Shown in pieces: positions 22,406-33,652 of a stretch of DNA of 64,000 bases (the first letter of the stretch is position 1; every line of letters starts with the position of its first letter). Position numbers and translations under genes: made by a program. Source of the stretch: Pseudomonas sp. B33.4 (GTDB lineage: Bacteria > Pseudomonadota > Gammaproteobacteria > Pseudomonadales > Pseudomonadaceae); NCBI RefSeq assembly GCF_034555375.1, contig NZ_CP140706.1:983001-1047000 (forward strand), given 5' to 3'. Under the pieces are notes generated by a model that was not told the DNA's origin, ran no database searches, and saw only the letters and a program-made list of their open reading frames with translations.

Positions 22406-22714
22406 TTATCGACCGGTCGCGCCCTGGAGCAGGCTCTGGGTCTTTTCCTTATGCTTTTTGAGTTGTTTATCCAGCTTGTCGGTCAAGGCGTCGATCGCCG
22501 CGTACATATCGGTATGTTCCGCGTTGGCGACCACTTCGCTGCCGGGTATATGCAAGGTGGCTTCGATTTTCTGCTTCAGCTTTTCGACGCACATCGTGAC
22601 CTGCACGTTGGTGATCTTGTCGAAATGTCGCTCCAGTCGTTGGAGTTTTTCCTCGATATAGGAACGCAGAGGTTGGGTCACTTCCAGTTGGTGTCCACTG
22701 ATGTTGACTTGCAT
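22406..22714 (-). CDS. hpf: Ribosome hibernation promoting factor (short HPF)
   Basis: HPF binds the 30S subunit and drives formation of inactive 100S dimers in stationary phase. The 102-residue protein begins MQVNISGHQLEVTQPLRSYI, and VTMCVEKLKQKIEATLHIPG is conserved. The start at 22714 is preferred over longer frames on motif grounds. It is the short form, without the C-terminal dimerisation domain. Confidence 0.95.
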   Translation of the reverse strand: MQVNISGHQLEVTQPLRSYIEEKLQRLERHFDKITNVQVTMCVEKLKQKIEATLHIPGSEVVANAEHTDMYAAIDALTDKLDKQLKKHKEKTQSLLQGATGR

Positions 22715-22787
22715 ACAGCTTCTCCTTCGTTGCCAGTGCATAAAGCGGCAGGCTGGATAGCCTGCCACTGGAACGCTGTAACGTGGC

Positions 22788-24281
22788 TTACATCAACCGC
22801 TTGCGTTCGCTCGAAGGCGCGATCCCGAGGGATTCGCGGTACTTGGCGACGGTGCGGCGAGCCACCTGAATGCCTTGTGCCTCCAGTAAACCAGCGATCT
22901 TGCTGTCACTCAACGGCTTTTTCTGATTTTCCGCGGCAACCAGTTTTTTGATGATCGCGCGGATCGCCGTGGACGAGCATTCGCCGCCTTCGGAGGTGCT
23001 GACGTGGCTGGAGAAAAAGTATTTCAGCTCATAAATACCGCGCGGGGTATGCATGAATTTCTGCGTGGTCACCCGCGAAATCGTCGACTCGTGCATGCCG
23101 ACCGCTTCGGCGATGTCGTGCAGGACCAGCGGCTTCATGGCTTCGTCGCCGTATTCCAGAAAACCGCGCTGATGCTCGACGATCTGGGTGGCAACTTTCA
23201 TCAGGGTTTCGTTGCGGCTCTGCAGGCTCTTGATGAACCAGCGGGCTTCCTGCAACTGGTTACGCATGAAGGTGTTGTCGGCGCTGGTGTCGGCGCGACG
23301 GACGAAACCCGCGTACTGGGCGTTGACGCGCAGGCGTGGCACCGATTCCTGGTTCAACTCGACCAGCCAGCGCTCATTGTCCTTGCGCACAATGACGTCT
23401 GGCACAACGTATTCGGCTTCGGTGGATTCGATCTGCGAACCTGGACGCGGATTAAGGCTCTGCACCAGTTCGATGACCTGACGCAGTTCATCTTCCTTGA
23501 GCTTCATGCGGCGCATCAACTGGCTGTAGTCGCGGCTGCCCAGCAGGTCGATGTAGTCGGTAACCAGACGTTTCGCTTCAGCCAGCCAAGGTGTCTTGGC
23601 CGATAGCTGGCGCAATTGCAGCAACAGGCATTCGCCGAGGTTGCGCGCACCGATGCCGGCTGGTTCGAACTGTTGAATGCGGTGCAGGACGGCTTCGATT
23701 TCGTCCAGTTCGATGTCCAGTTCCGGGTCGAACGCCTCAAGAATTTCTTCGAGGGTTTCGTCGAGGTAGCCCTGATTGTTGATGCAATCGATCAGGGTCA
23801 CGGCGATCAGGCGATCGGTGTCGGACATCGGTGCGAGATTCAGTTGCCACAGCAAATGGCTTTGCAGGCTCTCGCCGGCAGAGGTGCGGGTGGTGAAGTC
23901 CCACTCGTCATCATCGTTGCTGGGCAGGCTGCTGGCGCTGGTCTGGTAGACGTCTTCCCAGGCGGTGTCGACCGGAAGTTCGTTGGGGATGCGCTCGTTC
24001 CATTCGCCGTCCTCGAGGTTGTCGACCGTCGGGGCGGTTTCCTGATAGGAAGGTTCCTGGATCTCGGTGTTGGGCTTCTGTTCGGCGTTGTCGGCCATAG
24101 GGTCGGAATTGTCGAAGTCTTCGCCTTCTTCCTGGCGTTCGAGCATCGGATTGGATTCCAGCGCCTCCTGGATTTCCTGTTGCAGATCCAGGGTCGACAA
24201 TTGGAGCAGGCGGATGGCCTGTTGCAGCTGCGGTGTCATCGTCAGCTGCTGGCCCATTCTCAAGACTAGCGATGGTTTCAT
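22788..24281 (-). CDS. rpoN: RNA polymerase sigma-54 factor RpoN
   Basis: Sigma-54 recognises -24/-12 promoters and needs AAA+ activators (nitrogen, flagella, carbon use). The 497-residue protein has region I ([21 protein letters not shown], Gln-rich), an acidic linker (about 45-120), the core-binding domain and the C-terminal RpoN box [14 protein letters not shown]. It lies 187 bp downstream of lptB on the same strand and heads the hpf-ptsN-rapZ-ptsO block. Confidence 0.98.
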   Translation of the reverse strand: MKPSLVLRMGQQLTMTPQLQQAIRLLQLSTLDLQQEIQEALESNPMLERQEEGEDFDNSDPMADNAEQKPNTEIQEPSYQETAPTVDNLEDGEWNERIPNELPVDTAWEDVYQTSASSLPSNDDDEWDFTTRTSAGESLQSHLLWQLNLAPMSDTDRLIAVTLIDCINNQGYLDETLEEILEAFDPELDIELDEIEAVLHRIQQFEPAGIGARNLGECLLLQLRQLSAKTPWLAEAKRLVTDYIDLLGSRDYSQLMRRMKLKEDELRQVIELVQSLNPRPGSQIESTEAEYVVPDVIVRKDNERWLVELNQESVPRLRVNAQYAGFVRRADTSADNTFMRNQLQEARWFIKSLQSRNETLMKVATQIVEHQRGFLEYGDEAMKPLVLHDIAEAVGMHESTISRVTTQKFMHTPRGIYELKYFFSSHVSTSEGGECSSTAIRAIIKKLVAAENQKKPLSDSKIAGLLEAQGIQVARRTVAKYRESLGIAPSSERKRLM

Positions 24282-24468
24282 GGCAGGGGCTTAACACCTT
24301 ATTCGCCGGCGCTATGCGCCATCCACTACAGGGCGCCGAAGCGCCAAACTTAAGCAAATTATATGCCTGAAACTGAAGTGTTTGCCTAGAGCGCTGTAAC
24401 AATTAAAGCGTATTAAATCCTGCTTGAATCGATACAGCGCCCCGGCGGCGCACCGGGCACTGTTGCGC

Positions 24469-25194
24469 TTACAGGCGGAACTCGTGGCCCAGATACACTT
24501 CCTTGACCAGATCGTTGGCCAGGATGGTTTCTGCGTCGCCTTCGGCGATCAGTTGACCATCGTTGACGATGTAAGCGGTTTCGCAGATGTCCAGCGTCTC
24601 ACGGACGTTGTGGTCGGTGATCAGCACACCGATACCCTTGGCCTTGAGGTGGTGGATAATCTGCTTGATGTCGCCGACCGAAATCGGGTCGACACCGGCG
24701 AACGGTTCGTCGAGCAGGATGAATTTCGGTGCGGTCGCCAGTGCGCGAGCGATTTCCACCCGGCGGCGTTCACCGCCGGAAAGGCTCATGCCGAGGTTGT
24801 CGCGGATGTGGCTGATGTGGAATTCCTGCAGCAGGCTTTCCAGCTCCTTGCGACGGCCGGCCTTGTCGAGTTCCTGACGGGTCTCGAGGATGGCCATGAT
24901 GTTATCGGCCACCGACAGTTTGCGGAAGATCGACGCTTCTTGCGGCAGATAGCCGATACCGGCCTTGGCGCGACCGTGCATTGGCTGATGGCTGACGTCC
25001 AGATCGTCGATCAGCACGCGGCCCTGATCGGCCTGTACCAGGCCGACGATCATGTAGAAGCACGTGGTCTTGCCGGCACCGTTCGGGCCGAGCAGGCCGA
25101 CGATCTGGCCGCTGTCGATCGACAGGCTGACGTCACGCACGACCTGGCGGCTTTTATAGGCCTTGGCCAGGTGCTGAGCTTTCAGAGTTGCCAT
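24469..25194 (-). CDS. lptB: LPS export ABC transporter ATPase LptB
   Basis: LptB is the cytoplasmic ATPase of LptB2FG, which extracts LPS from the inner membrane. The 241-residue protein has Walker [13 protein letters not shown] (about 36-47), the signature [15 protein letters not shown] and Walker [15 protein letters not shown]. Its start overlaps the lptA stop. Confidence 0.98.
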   Translation of the reverse strand: MATLKAQHLAKAYKSRQVVRDVSLSIDSGQIVGLLGPNGAGKTTCFYMIVGLVQADQGRVLIDDLDVSHQPMHGRAKAGIGYLPQEASIFRKLSVADNIMAILETRQELDKAGRRKELESLLQEFHISHIRDNLGMSLSGGERRRVEIARALATAPKFILLDEPFAGVDPISVGDIKQIIHHLKAKGIGVLITDHNVRETLDICETAYIVNDGQLIAEGDAETILANDLVKEVYLGHEFRL

Positions 25195-25739
25195 TACTGG
25201 GTTTTCTCGTCGGTTTTCTTCTTCGGCTGGATCACCATGTCGATGCGTGGACGCGCCTCGGTGACCTTGCTGCCGGTAGCGCGACCGGCGCTGGCCAGTT
25301 TCTTCACGGTGTCATAGACGATTTTCTCGCCCTGAGTCGTGTTGTTGTCCTTGTCGACCACCTTGGCCTTGTCGATCAGTACGACGCGGTTTTGCGCGGC
25401 GTGGTACTGGATCGTCACGCCCCAGCCCTGAACCGGCTTGGTGTCGCCAGCGGTCTGCAGTTGTTCGAAGTAGGCAAGGTTGCCTACCGAAGTCACCACG
25501 TCGATATCGCCGGCCGGGGTACGAGTGATGGTCACGGTATTGCCGGTGACCTTCATCGAGCCCTGGGTGATGATCACATCACCTTTATAAGTGGCGATGC
25601 CGTTCTTGTCGTCCAGTTGGGCGTCGTCGGCCTGAATGCGGATAGGTTGCTGCTGATCGTTCGGCAGAGCCCAGGCGCTCACGCTTCCCAGTGCTGCGCC
25701 CAGACTGAGCAAAATAGGGAGGGTTTTAACGAGCCTCAT
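25194..25739 (-). CDS. lptA: LPS transport periplasmic protein LptA
   Basis: LptA is the OstA-fold periplasmic bridge that carries LPS to LptD. The 181-residue protein has a signal peptide ([18 protein letters not shown]) and the core [20 protein letters not shown]. The lptA start region overlaps the lptC end by 14 bases. Confidence 0.95.
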   Translation of the reverse strand: MRLVKTLPILLSLGAALGSVSAWALPNDQQQPIRIQADDAQLDDKNGIATYKGDVIITQGSMKVTGNTVTITRTPAGDIDVVTSVGNLAYFEQLQTAGDTKPVQGWGVTIQYHAAQNRVVLIDKAKVVDKDNNTTQGEKIVYDTVKKLASAGRATGSKVTEARPRIDMVIQPKKKTDEKTQ

Positions 25740-26298
25740 ACTGTCCTCTTACGTTCGATAGCAGGTGTATCCTGCTTTCCTTCAGGTACGCTTTCATTCC
25801 AACGCCAGTCGATACACCGCCAGCGCCGTCGATTCTAACGGGTTGCTCGGTCTGCGCATATTCCTGCTGCGGGAACACGGTCATGCGAGTGGAAGTGATC
25901 AGGATGTCACGCTTCTTTTCATCGGTGCGCGCAACGCGTACCGAGTCGATCAGTTCGACTTCGGTACCGCCTGAGTTCACTTCGCCGCGCTCACTGGTCA
26001 CGTGCCACGGAAATTCCGTTCCGCGGTACATGTTCAGATCGGGTTTGGTCACGAGGGTGATATCGGTTGCCTTCACGTGCTCGGCCTTTTCCGACGTCAT
26101 TTCATATTGCACCTTGCCATCCGGCAGGTATTGCAGGGTGTGCGTGTTGGTCGCATACCAGTCGATAGGCGTTTCCACCGAGGTGACTGGTGGTTTGTCG
26201 AGAAAGCGTTCCGGACTGATATTCCAATAGCCGACCGCGGCGAAAATCGCAGCGATGCAGCCGAACAGCAGGACGTTACGAAATTTTTTGCTGAACAT
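25726..26298 (-). CDS. lptC: LPS export system protein LptC
   Basis: LptC is a bitopic inner-membrane protein that passes LPS from LptFG to LptA. About 190 residues: one N-terminal helix (VLLFGCIAAIFAAVGYW), then the periplasmic LptC beta-jellyroll (WYATNTHTLQYLPDG onward). Two starts are possible. The ATG at 26298 gives MFSKKF. A GTG at 26310 gives MSQTMF and overlaps the kdsC stop. Neither has a strong SD; I prefer the ATG. Confidence 0.93.
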   Translation of the reverse strand: MFSKKFRNVLLFGCIAAIFAAVGYWNISPERFLDKPPVTSVETPIDWYATNTHTLQYLPDGKVQYEMTSEKAEHVKATDITLVTKPDLNMYRGTEFPWHVTSERGEVNSGGTEVELIDSVRVARTDEKKRDILITSTRMTVFPQQEYAQTEQPVRIDGAGGVSTGVGMKAYLKESRIHLLSNVRGQYEAR

Positions 26299-26306
26299 GG
26301 TTTGGC

Positions 26307-26831
26307 TCACAGGTACGCGGCGTTGGCCGCATCGAGGCGGCCCTGGGCGCGCAGGATCAATTCGCAGAATTCGCGGGCGGCACCTTCGCCACCGCGAGCG
26401 CGGGTCACGCCATGGGCGTGTTCGCGGACGAAGTCGGCAGCGTTGGCCACGGCCATGCCTAGACCTACGCGGCGAATCACCGGCAGATCGGGCAGGTCGT
26501 CACCGAGATAGGCCACCTCTTCATAGCTTAGGCCCAGTTGCTCGAGAAGACCGTCGAGAACAACCAATTTGTCTTCACGCCCCTGAAACAGGTGCGGGAT
26601 GCCGAGGTTTTTCGCGCGACGTTCGACCACCGGTGTCTTGCGACCGCTGATGATGGCGGTCTGCACGCCGGCGTTCATCAGCATTTTGATGCCCTGGCCG
26701 TCGAGGGTATTGAAGGTCTTGAATTCGCTGCCGTCTTCAAGGAAATACAGGCGTCCGTCGGTGAGAACACCGTCGACGTCGAAAACCGCCAGTTTGATCG
26801 CTTTGCCGCGTTGCAGCAGATCGTTGCTCAT
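26307..26831 (-). CDS. kdsC: 3-deoxy-manno-octulosonate-8-phosphatase KdsC
   Basis: KdsC dephosphorylates Kdo-8-P to Kdo for LPS inner core. The 174-residue HAD phosphatase (no cap domain) has the nucleophile motif VFDVDGVLTDG (residues 17-27) and the late YLGDDLPDLPVI Asp motif. Its ATG overlaps the kdsD stop by one base (TAATG). Confidence 0.97.
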   Translation of the reverse strand: MSNDLLQRGKAIKLAVFDVDGVLTDGRLYFLEDGSEFKTFNTLDGQGIKMLMNAGVQTAIISGRKTPVVERRAKNLGIPHLFQGREDKLVVLDGLLEQLGLSYEEVAYLGDDLPDLPVIRRVGLGMAVANAADFVREHAHGVTRARGGEGAAREFCELILRAQGRLDAANAAYL

Positions 26832-27805
26832 TACATGACTCCTGCGCGCAGCAGATCGGAGAGGTTGAAGGCGCCGACCGGGCGATCTTCTTCGTCTACG
26901 ACTACCAATGCGTTGATTCGGTGGTCTTCCATGATTTTCAGGGCTTCGGCGGCCAGCATTTCGGGGCGGGCAGTCTTGCCGTGAGCGGTCATGACCTGAT
27001 CGATGGTGGCGCTGCGAATATCGATGCTGCGATCCAGCGTGCGGCGCAGATCGCCGTCAGTGAAGATCCCGGCGAGTTTGCCATCGGTTTCAAGGATGAC
27101 GGTCATGCCCAGACCTTTACGGGTCATTTCCATCAGTGCGTCCTTGAGCAGCGTACCGCGTTGTACTTGTGGCAGCTCCTGTCCGGCGTGCATGACGTTT
27201 TCCACTTTCAGCAGCAGGCGACGGCCCAAGGCTCCGCCCGGGTGCGAGAACGCAAAGTCTTCAGCGGTGAAGCCGCGTGCTTCCAGCAACGCTACGGCCA
27301 GCGCGTCACCCATTACCAGTGCCGCTGTCGTCGATGAGGTCGGCGCCAGGTTCAGCGGGCAGGCTTCATGCTCGACGTGAACGTTGAGATTGACCTCGGC
27401 CGCCTTCGCCAGCGGTGACTGCGGGTTGCCGGTTACGCTGATCAACTGGATGCCCAGACGCTTGATCAGCGGCAGCAAGGTGACGATTTCGTTGGTCGAG
27501 CCAGAATTCGACAGGGCCAGGATCACGTCATCGCGAGTGATCATGCCCATGTCGCCATGGCTGGCTTCGGCCGGGTGGACAAAAAAGGCCGGGGTGCCGG
27601 TGCTGGCCAGGGTCGCGGCGATCTTGTTGCCGATGTGCCCGGATTTGCCCATGCCGACCACGACTACACGGCCCTTGCTGGCCAGAATCATCTCGCAAGC
27701 ACGTACGAAATCGGCGTCGATATGGGGCAACAAGCCTTGTACGGCTTCCACTTCGAGTTGGATGGTGCGTTGTGCCGATTGAATCAGGTCGCTGGATTGG
27801 CTCAT
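26831..27805 (-). CDS. kdsD: Arabinose-5-phosphate isomerase KdsD
   Basis: KdsD converts ribulose-5-P to arabinose-5-P, the first step of Kdo synthesis. The 324-residue protein has a SIS sugar-isomerase domain (VVVVGMGKSGHIGNKIAATL near residue 45, HPAEASHGDMGMI near 85) and two C-terminal CBS domains. The start at 27805 (MSQSSDLIQSAQ) is the family N-terminus; the longer open frame upstream is not. It leads kdsD-kdsC-lptC-lptA-lptB and is divergent from mlaF across 275 bp. Confidence 0.97.
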   Translation of the reverse strand: MSQSSDLIQSAQRTIQLEVEAVQGLLPHIDADFVRACEMILASKGRVVVVGMGKSGHIGNKIAATLASTGTPAFFVHPAEASHGDMGMITRDDVILALSNSGSTNEIVTLLPLIKRLGIQLISVTGNPQSPLAKAAEVNLNVHVEHEACPLNLAPTSSTTAALVMGDALAVALLEARGFTAEDFAFSHPGGALGRRLLLKVENVMHAGQELPQVQRGTLLKDALMEMTRKGLGMTVILETDGKLAGIFTDGDLRRTLDRSIDIRSATIDQVMTAHGKTARPEMLAAEALKIMEDHRINALVVVDEEDRPVGAFNLSDLLRAGVM

Positions 27806-28080
27806 GTCAGAAATCGTATAGCCCGATGAAAAGGCGGCGATTATAGCGGTTATGTTGCAAAGCCTCACGCAAGTTCGTCGTGCTTTGTCATTCCTCGTTA
27901 CCAAAACCGGGAAAAACAACCCGCAGACCTGTCATATCGCCGAACACAGGCTGGCACAAGCCTTGGGCGCGTCGCCTTTGCAGTGATATAGTTCGCCGCC
28001 AGTTCGGCCTGCCCGGGGTGTACGTACTTTTTAAGTAAAGACAGGCGTCCGAGTGAGAGGCTGCATCGCAAGGAGTTTAG

Positions 28081-28890
28081 ATGAGTGCCGATAACGCCTA
28101 CGCGGTCGAGCTGAAGGGAGTCTCCTTCAAGCGCGGTGCGCGCAGCATTTTCAATAACGTCGATATTCGCATCCCGCGCGGCAAGGTTACCGGCATCATG
28201 GGGCCTTCCGGGTGTGGCAAGACCACATTGCTGCGATTGATGGGCGCGCAACTGCGTCCTTCCAGCGGCGAAGTCTGGGTCAACGGTCAGAACCTGCCTG
28301 CGCTTTCGCGCAGCGATCTGTTCGATGCGCGAAAGCACATGGGTGTGCTGTTTCAAAGCGGCGCGCTGTTCACCGATCTCGATGTGTTCGAGAACGTGGC
28401 TTTCCCCCTGCGTGTTCATACCGATTTGCCGGAAGAAATGATCCGCGACATCGTCCTGCTCAAATTGCAGGCGGTCGGTCTGCGTGGCGCAATCGAATTG
28501 ATGCCCGATGAGCTGTCCGGCGGCATGAAGCGTCGCGTTGCTCTGGCGCGGGCCATTGCGCTCGATCCGCAGATTCTCATGTACGACGAACCGTTCGTCG
28601 GGCAGGACCCGATTGCCATGGGCGTGCTGGTCCGTCTGATCCGTTTGCTCAATGATGCGCTGGGGATCACCAGTATCGTGGTGTCCCACGATCTGGCGGA
28701 AACTGCGAGCATTGCCGACTATATCTATGTCGTCGGTGACGGTCAGGTGCTGGGGCAGGGGACGCCGGACGAGTTGATGAACTCGGACGAGCCGCGTATC
28801 CGTCAGTTCATGACCGGCGATCCCGATGGCCCGGTGCCGTACCATTTTCCAGCGACGGATTACCGCGCAGATCTTCTGGGGAAGCGCTGA
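28081..28890 (+). CDS. mlaF: Phospholipid ABC transporter ATPase MlaF
   Basis: MlaF powers the Mla system, which keeps phospholipids out of the outer leaflet of the outer membrane. The 269-residue ATPase has Walker [16 protein letters not shown] (about 41-55), signature [15 protein letters not shown] and Walker [21 protein letters not shown] lies about 7 bases before the ATG. First gene of mlaFEDCB. Confidence 0.97.
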   Translation: MSADNAYAVELKGVSFKRGARSIFNNVDIRIPRGKVTGIMGPSGCGKTTLLRLMGAQLRPSSGEVWVNGQNLPALSRSDLFDARKHMGVLFQSGALFTDLDVFENVAFPLRVHTDLPEEMIRDIVLLKLQAVGLRGAIELMPDELSGGMKRRVALARAIALDPQILMYDEPFVGQDPIAMGVLVRLIRLLNDALGITSIVVSHDLAETASIADYIYVVGDGQVLGQGTPDELMNSDEPRIRQFMTGDPDGPVPYHFPATDYRADLLGKR

Positions 28891-29687
28891 TGCGCAGAAT
28901 TTCATTAATAGAACGCGTGCGCCGGTTCGGCGAGGCGGCGGTCGACGCCGTTGCGGTGTTCGGTCGGGCGACGCTGTTCCTGTTTCATGCCCTGTTGGGG
29001 CGTGGCGGTATCAGCGGCGGTTTCAGTCTGCTGGTCAAACAGTTGCACTCGGTCGGCGTGATGTCGCTGGTGATCATCGTCGTTTCGGGGATTTTCATTG
29101 GCATGGTGCTGGCCCTGCAGGGCTTCAGCATTCTGTCGAGCTACGGTTCGGAGCAGGCGGTGGGGCAGATGGTTGCGCTGACCCTGTTGCGTGAGCTGGG
29201 GCCGGTGGTGACTGCGCTGTTGTTTGCCGGTCGTGCCGGGTCGGCGCTGACCGCAGAGATCGGCAACATGAAGTCCACCGAACAGCTTTCCAGCCTCGAA
29301 ATGATCGGCGTCGATCCGCTCAAATACATTATTGCCCCGCGCCTGTGGGCCGGCTTCATTTCCCTGCCGGTGCTGGCAATGATTTTCAGCGTGGTCGGCA
29401 TCTGGGGCGGTTCGTGGGTGGCTGTCGACTGGCTGGGTGTGTATGAAGGCTCTTATTGGGCAAACATGCAGAACAGCGTGAATTTCACCAGTGACGTGCT
29501 CAATGGCGTGATCAAAAGTATCGTTTTCGCCTTTGTAGTGACCTGGATCGCCGTATTCCAAGGCTATGACTGTGAGCCCACTTCCGAGGGCATCAGTCGC
29601 GCCACCACCAAGACCGTGGTGTTTGCCTCGCTGGCAGTGCTCGGCCTCGACTTTATTCTGACCGCTTTGATGTTTGGAGATTTCTGA
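28890..29687 (+). CDS. mlaE: Phospholipid ABC transporter permease MlaE
   Basis: A 265-residue inner-membrane permease of the MlaE family with five to six helices. [22 protein letters not shown] is the conserved EQ-loop-like coupling region. Start and stop overlap the neighbouring genes by one base each, a tightly coupled mlaFED arrangement. Confidence 0.96.
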   Translation: MRRISLIERVRRFGEAAVDAVAVFGRATLFLFHALLGRGGISGGFSLLVKQLHSVGVMSLVIIVVSGIFIGMVLALQGFSILSSYGSEQAVGQMVALTLLRELGPVVTALLFAGRAGSALTAEIGNMKSTEQLSSLEMIGVDPLKYIIAPRLWAGFISLPVLAMIFSVVGIWGGSWVAVDWLGVYEGSYWANMQNSVNFTSDVLNGVIKSIVFAFVVTWIAVFQGYDCEPTSEGISRATTKTVVFASLAVLGLDFILTALMFGDF

Positions 29688-30154
29688 TGCAAAACCGCAC
29701 CCTGGAAATCGGTGTCGGCCTGTTCCTGCTGGCAGGGATCCTGGCCTTGTTGCTGCTTGCGTTGCGGGTCAGTGGCCTGTCTCCGACGTCGACCACCGAC
29801 ACCTATAAACTGTATGCCTACTTCGACAATATCGCCGGTTTGACGGTCAGAGCCAAAGTGACCATGGCCGGTGTGACCATCGGCAAGGTCACGGCGATCG
29901 ATCTGGATCGCGACAGCTTTACCGGTCGAGTCACCCTGCAAGTGGATAAAAAGGTCGACAACCTGCCGACTGACTCTACAGCGTCTATCCTGACCGCTGG
30001 TCTGCTGGGCGAGAAGTACATCGGTATCAGCGTAGGCGGAGAAGACAAACCGCTGAAGGATGGTGGAACCATCCACGACACGCAGTCGTCTCTGGTACTG
30101 GAAGACCTGATCGGTAAATTCCTGCTCAATACCGTTAGCAAAGACGCCAAATGA
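29687..30154 (+). CDS. mlaD: Mla system MCE-domain protein MlaD
   Basis: MlaD is a membrane-anchored MCE protein that forms a hexameric ring through which lipids pass. The 155-residue protein has an N-terminal helix (VGLFLLAGILALLLLAL), the MCE domain (YAYFDNIAGLTVRAKVTMAG) and the GLLGEKYIGIS motif near residue 104. Confidence 0.96.
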   Translation: MQNRTLEIGVGLFLLAGILALLLLALRVSGLSPTSTTDTYKLYAYFDNIAGLTVRAKVTMAGVTIGKVTAIDLDRDSFTGRVTLQVDKKVDNLPTDSTASILTAGLLGEKYIGISVGGEDKPLKDGGTIHDTQSSLVLEDLIGKFLLNTVSKDAK

Positions 30155-30165
30155 GGAGCTTTTGA

Positions 30166-30819
30166 ATGATCTCTACCTTGCGACGTGGCCTGTTGGTGTT
30201 GCTCGCGGCATTGCCACTGATGGGTAACGCTGTGGCGGCACAGTCTGCGCATGATCTGGTTCAGGACACCACGAACCGGATGCTTGCCGACTTGTCGGCC
30301 AACAAAGAGAAGTACAAGCAGGATCCGCAGGATTTCTACACGGCGCTGAACACCATCGTCGGTCCGGTGGTGGATGCTGAGGGCATTTCCAAAAGCATCA
30401 TGACGGTCAAGTATTCGCGCAAGGCTACGCCTGCGCAGATGCAGACCTTCCAGGAAAACTTCAAGAAAGGCCTGTTCCAGTTCTACGGCAACGCCTTGCT
30501 CGAGTACAACAATCAGGGCATTACTGTTGATCCGGCCAAGGATGAGTCGGGCGATCGCACCAGCGTCGGCATGACCGTCAAGGGCACTAACGGTGCGATC
30601 TACCCTGTGCAGTACACGCTCGAGAAGATCAACGGCGAGTGGAAACTGCGCAACGTGATCATCAACGGCATCAACATCGGCAAGCTGTTCCGTGATCAGT
30701 TCGCCGACGCCATGCAGCGCAATGGCAATGACCTGGACAAGACCATCAACAATTGGGCTGGTGAAGTCGCCAAGGCCAAGGAATCCACGGATAAAGCTGC
30801 CGAGAAGCCAGCGCAATGA
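30166..30819 (+). CDS. mlaC: Periplasmic phospholipid carrier MlaC
   Basis: MlaC shuttles phospholipid between the outer-membrane MlaA-porin complex and MlaFEDB. The 217-residue protein has a signal peptide (LLVLLAALPLMGNAVAA, cleaved after about residue 25) and the Ttg2D/MlaC fold (TVKYSRKATPAQMQTFQENF; WKLRNVIINGINIGKLFRDQF). GAGGAG lies before the ATG. Its end overlaps mlaB by 4 bases. Confidence 0.96.
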   Translation: MISTLRRGLLVLLAALPLMGNAVAAQSAHDLVQDTTNRMLADLSANKEKYKQDPQDFYTALNTIVGPVVDAEGISKSIMTVKYSRKATPAQMQTFQENFKKGLFQFYGNALLEYNNQGITVDPAKDESGDRTSVGMTVKGTNGAIYPVQYTLEKINGEWKLRNVIINGINIGKLFRDQFADAMQRNGNDLDKTINNWAGEVAKAKESTDKAAEKPAQ

Positions 30820-31121
30820 ACGAGGCCGCAGTTCGTATGAGTGATGTCGACGAGCTTCTGCTCAGCGGAGTGCTGGATTACCGTACCGGCGCTGACTTGC
30901 GCAAGGAAGGCCAGGCGCTGATCAAGTCCAGCAAGGCGTCTTCGCTGGTGATCGACTGCTCGGCGGTGAAGAAGTCCAGCAGCGTCGGTTTGTCGTTGCT
31001 GCTGTGCTTCATGCGCGATGCCAATGCGGCCGGCAAGGCTGTCAGCATCCGCGCGATGCCCGAAGACATGCGCGAAATCGCTCAGGTCAGTGAGCTGACC
31101 GAACTGTTGGCGCACCCCTGA
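30816..31121 (+). CDS. mlaB: Mla system STAS-domain protein MlaB
   Basis: MlaB is a small cytoplasmic STAS protein that binds and activates MlaF. The 101-residue protein contains LVIDCSAVKKSSSVGLSLLL, where the STAS Ser/Thr region lies. The ATG at 30816 overlaps the mlaC stop (ATGA); an alternative ATG lies at 30837. A terminator follows. Confidence 0.93.
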   Translation: MNEAAVRMSDVDELLLSGVLDYRTGADLRKEGQALIKSSKASSLVIDCSAVKKSSSVGLSLLLCFMRDANAAGKAVSIRAMPEDMREIAQVSELTELLAHP

Positions 31122-31137
31122 ACCCGCATCAATAAAG

Positions 31138-31190
31138 AAGCCCCCCGTCAGAGTCCTGCCTTGCGGGGTTCGCAGGCGCGGGGCTTTTTT
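31138..31190 (+). terminator. Terminator after mlaFEDCB
   Basis: AAGCCCC (31138-31144) pairs with GGGGCTT (31180-31186), with further pairing inside (CCTGC/GCAGG), followed by TTTT. It separates the mla operon from ibaG-murA. Confidence 0.8.
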
Positions 31191-31236
31191 GTATGATGTC
31201 CGACCCGTGCGCACAGGGCGCCGATTGAGGTTGAGC

Positions 31237-32764
<1,528 letters not shown>

Positions 32765-32811
32765 TTGCTGCATCGGGACACAGGGACGTGTCCACTGAAT
32801 TCGTTTTGAGT

Positions 32812-32832
32812 CGAGCCGGTTTCCGGCTCGAT
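32812..32832. other. Perfect hairpin in the murA-hisG leader
   Basis: TCGAGCCGG / CCGGCTCGA with a TTT loop, no T-run after it. A second stem GGACA/TGTCC lies just upstream (32776-32793). Not a standard terminator; perhaps an mRNA stabiliser or processing site between murA and hisG. Confidence 0.45.
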
Positions 32833-32891
32833 GTGTGTCCGGCGCCGATTGCGACCGGACATGAGTACCTTGATAAGGACTGACGTTTCCC

Positions 32892-33527
32892 ATGTTGACC
32901 ATCGCACTGTCCAAGGGCCGCATCCTTGACGACACCCTGCCGCTTCTCGCCGAAGCGGGCATCGTGCCGACCGAGAATCCGGACAAGAGCCGCAAGCTGA
33001 TCATTCCCACGACGCAGGACGATGTTCGTCTGCTGATCGTGCGTGCCACCGATGTGCCGACGTATGTCGAGCATGGCGCGGCTGACCTCGGCGTTGCCGG
33101 TAAAGACGTGTTGATGGAATACACCGGCCAGGGCCTGTACGAGCCACTGGATCTGCAGATTGCCCAGTGCAAGCTGATGACCGCCGGCAAGATTGGCGCG
33201 CCGGAACCCAAGGGCCGTCTGCGCGTGGCGACCAAGTTCGTCAACGTCGCCAAGCGTTACTACGCCGAGCAGGGCCGTCAGGTCGACATCATCAAGCTGT
33301 ACGGCTCGATGGAGCTGGCACCGCTGATCGGTCTGGCCGACAAGATCATCGACGTGGTCGACACCGGCAACACCCTGCGCGCCAACGGCCTGGAACCTCA
33401 GGAACTGATCGCCACGATCAGCTCGCGCCTGGTCGTCAATAAAGCTTCGATGAAAATGCAACACGCCCGAATCCAGGCGTTGATCGATACCCTGCGCAAC
33501 GCAGTGGAATCGCGACACCGCGGCTGA
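32892..33527 (+). CDS. hisG: ATP phosphoribosyltransferase, short form HisG
   Basis: HisG condenses ATP with PRPP, the first step of histidine synthesis. At 211 residues it is the short catalytic form (HisGS), which lacks the regulatory domain and needs HisZ, encoded elsewhere. It begins [19 protein letters not shown] and contains the PRPP-binding [14 protein letters not shown]. It is followed by a terminator-like hairpin before hisD. Confidence 0.97.
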   Translation: MLTIALSKGRILDDTLPLLAEAGIVPTENPDKSRKLIIPTTQDDVRLLIVRATDVPTYVEHGAADLGVAGKDVLMEYTGQGLYEPLDLQIAQCKLMTAGKIGAPEPKGRLRVATKFVNVAKRYYAEQGRQVDIIKLYGSMELAPLIGLADKIIDVVDTGNTLRANGLEPQELIATISSRLVVNKASMKMQHARIQALIDTLRNAVESRHRG

Positions 33528-33579
33528 TTTACCTGCGCGACCCCAGGTCGCGCCGTCTATCCGCCTCATAGCCAGAATT

Positions 33580-33629
33580 CTCAGGTGCCTAAGCGGATCG
33601 AATGATAGTTTCGGGCGCCTGAGTTTTTT
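33580..33629 (+). terminator. Intrinsic terminator between hisG and hisD
   Basis: CTCAGGTGCC (33580-33589) pairs with GGCGCCTGAG (33614-33623) with one G-U, followed by TTTTTT. It would separate hisG from hisDC or attenuate readthrough. Confidence 0.78.
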
Positions 33630-33652
33630 GCCATTCCTATGAGGCTCTCGCT

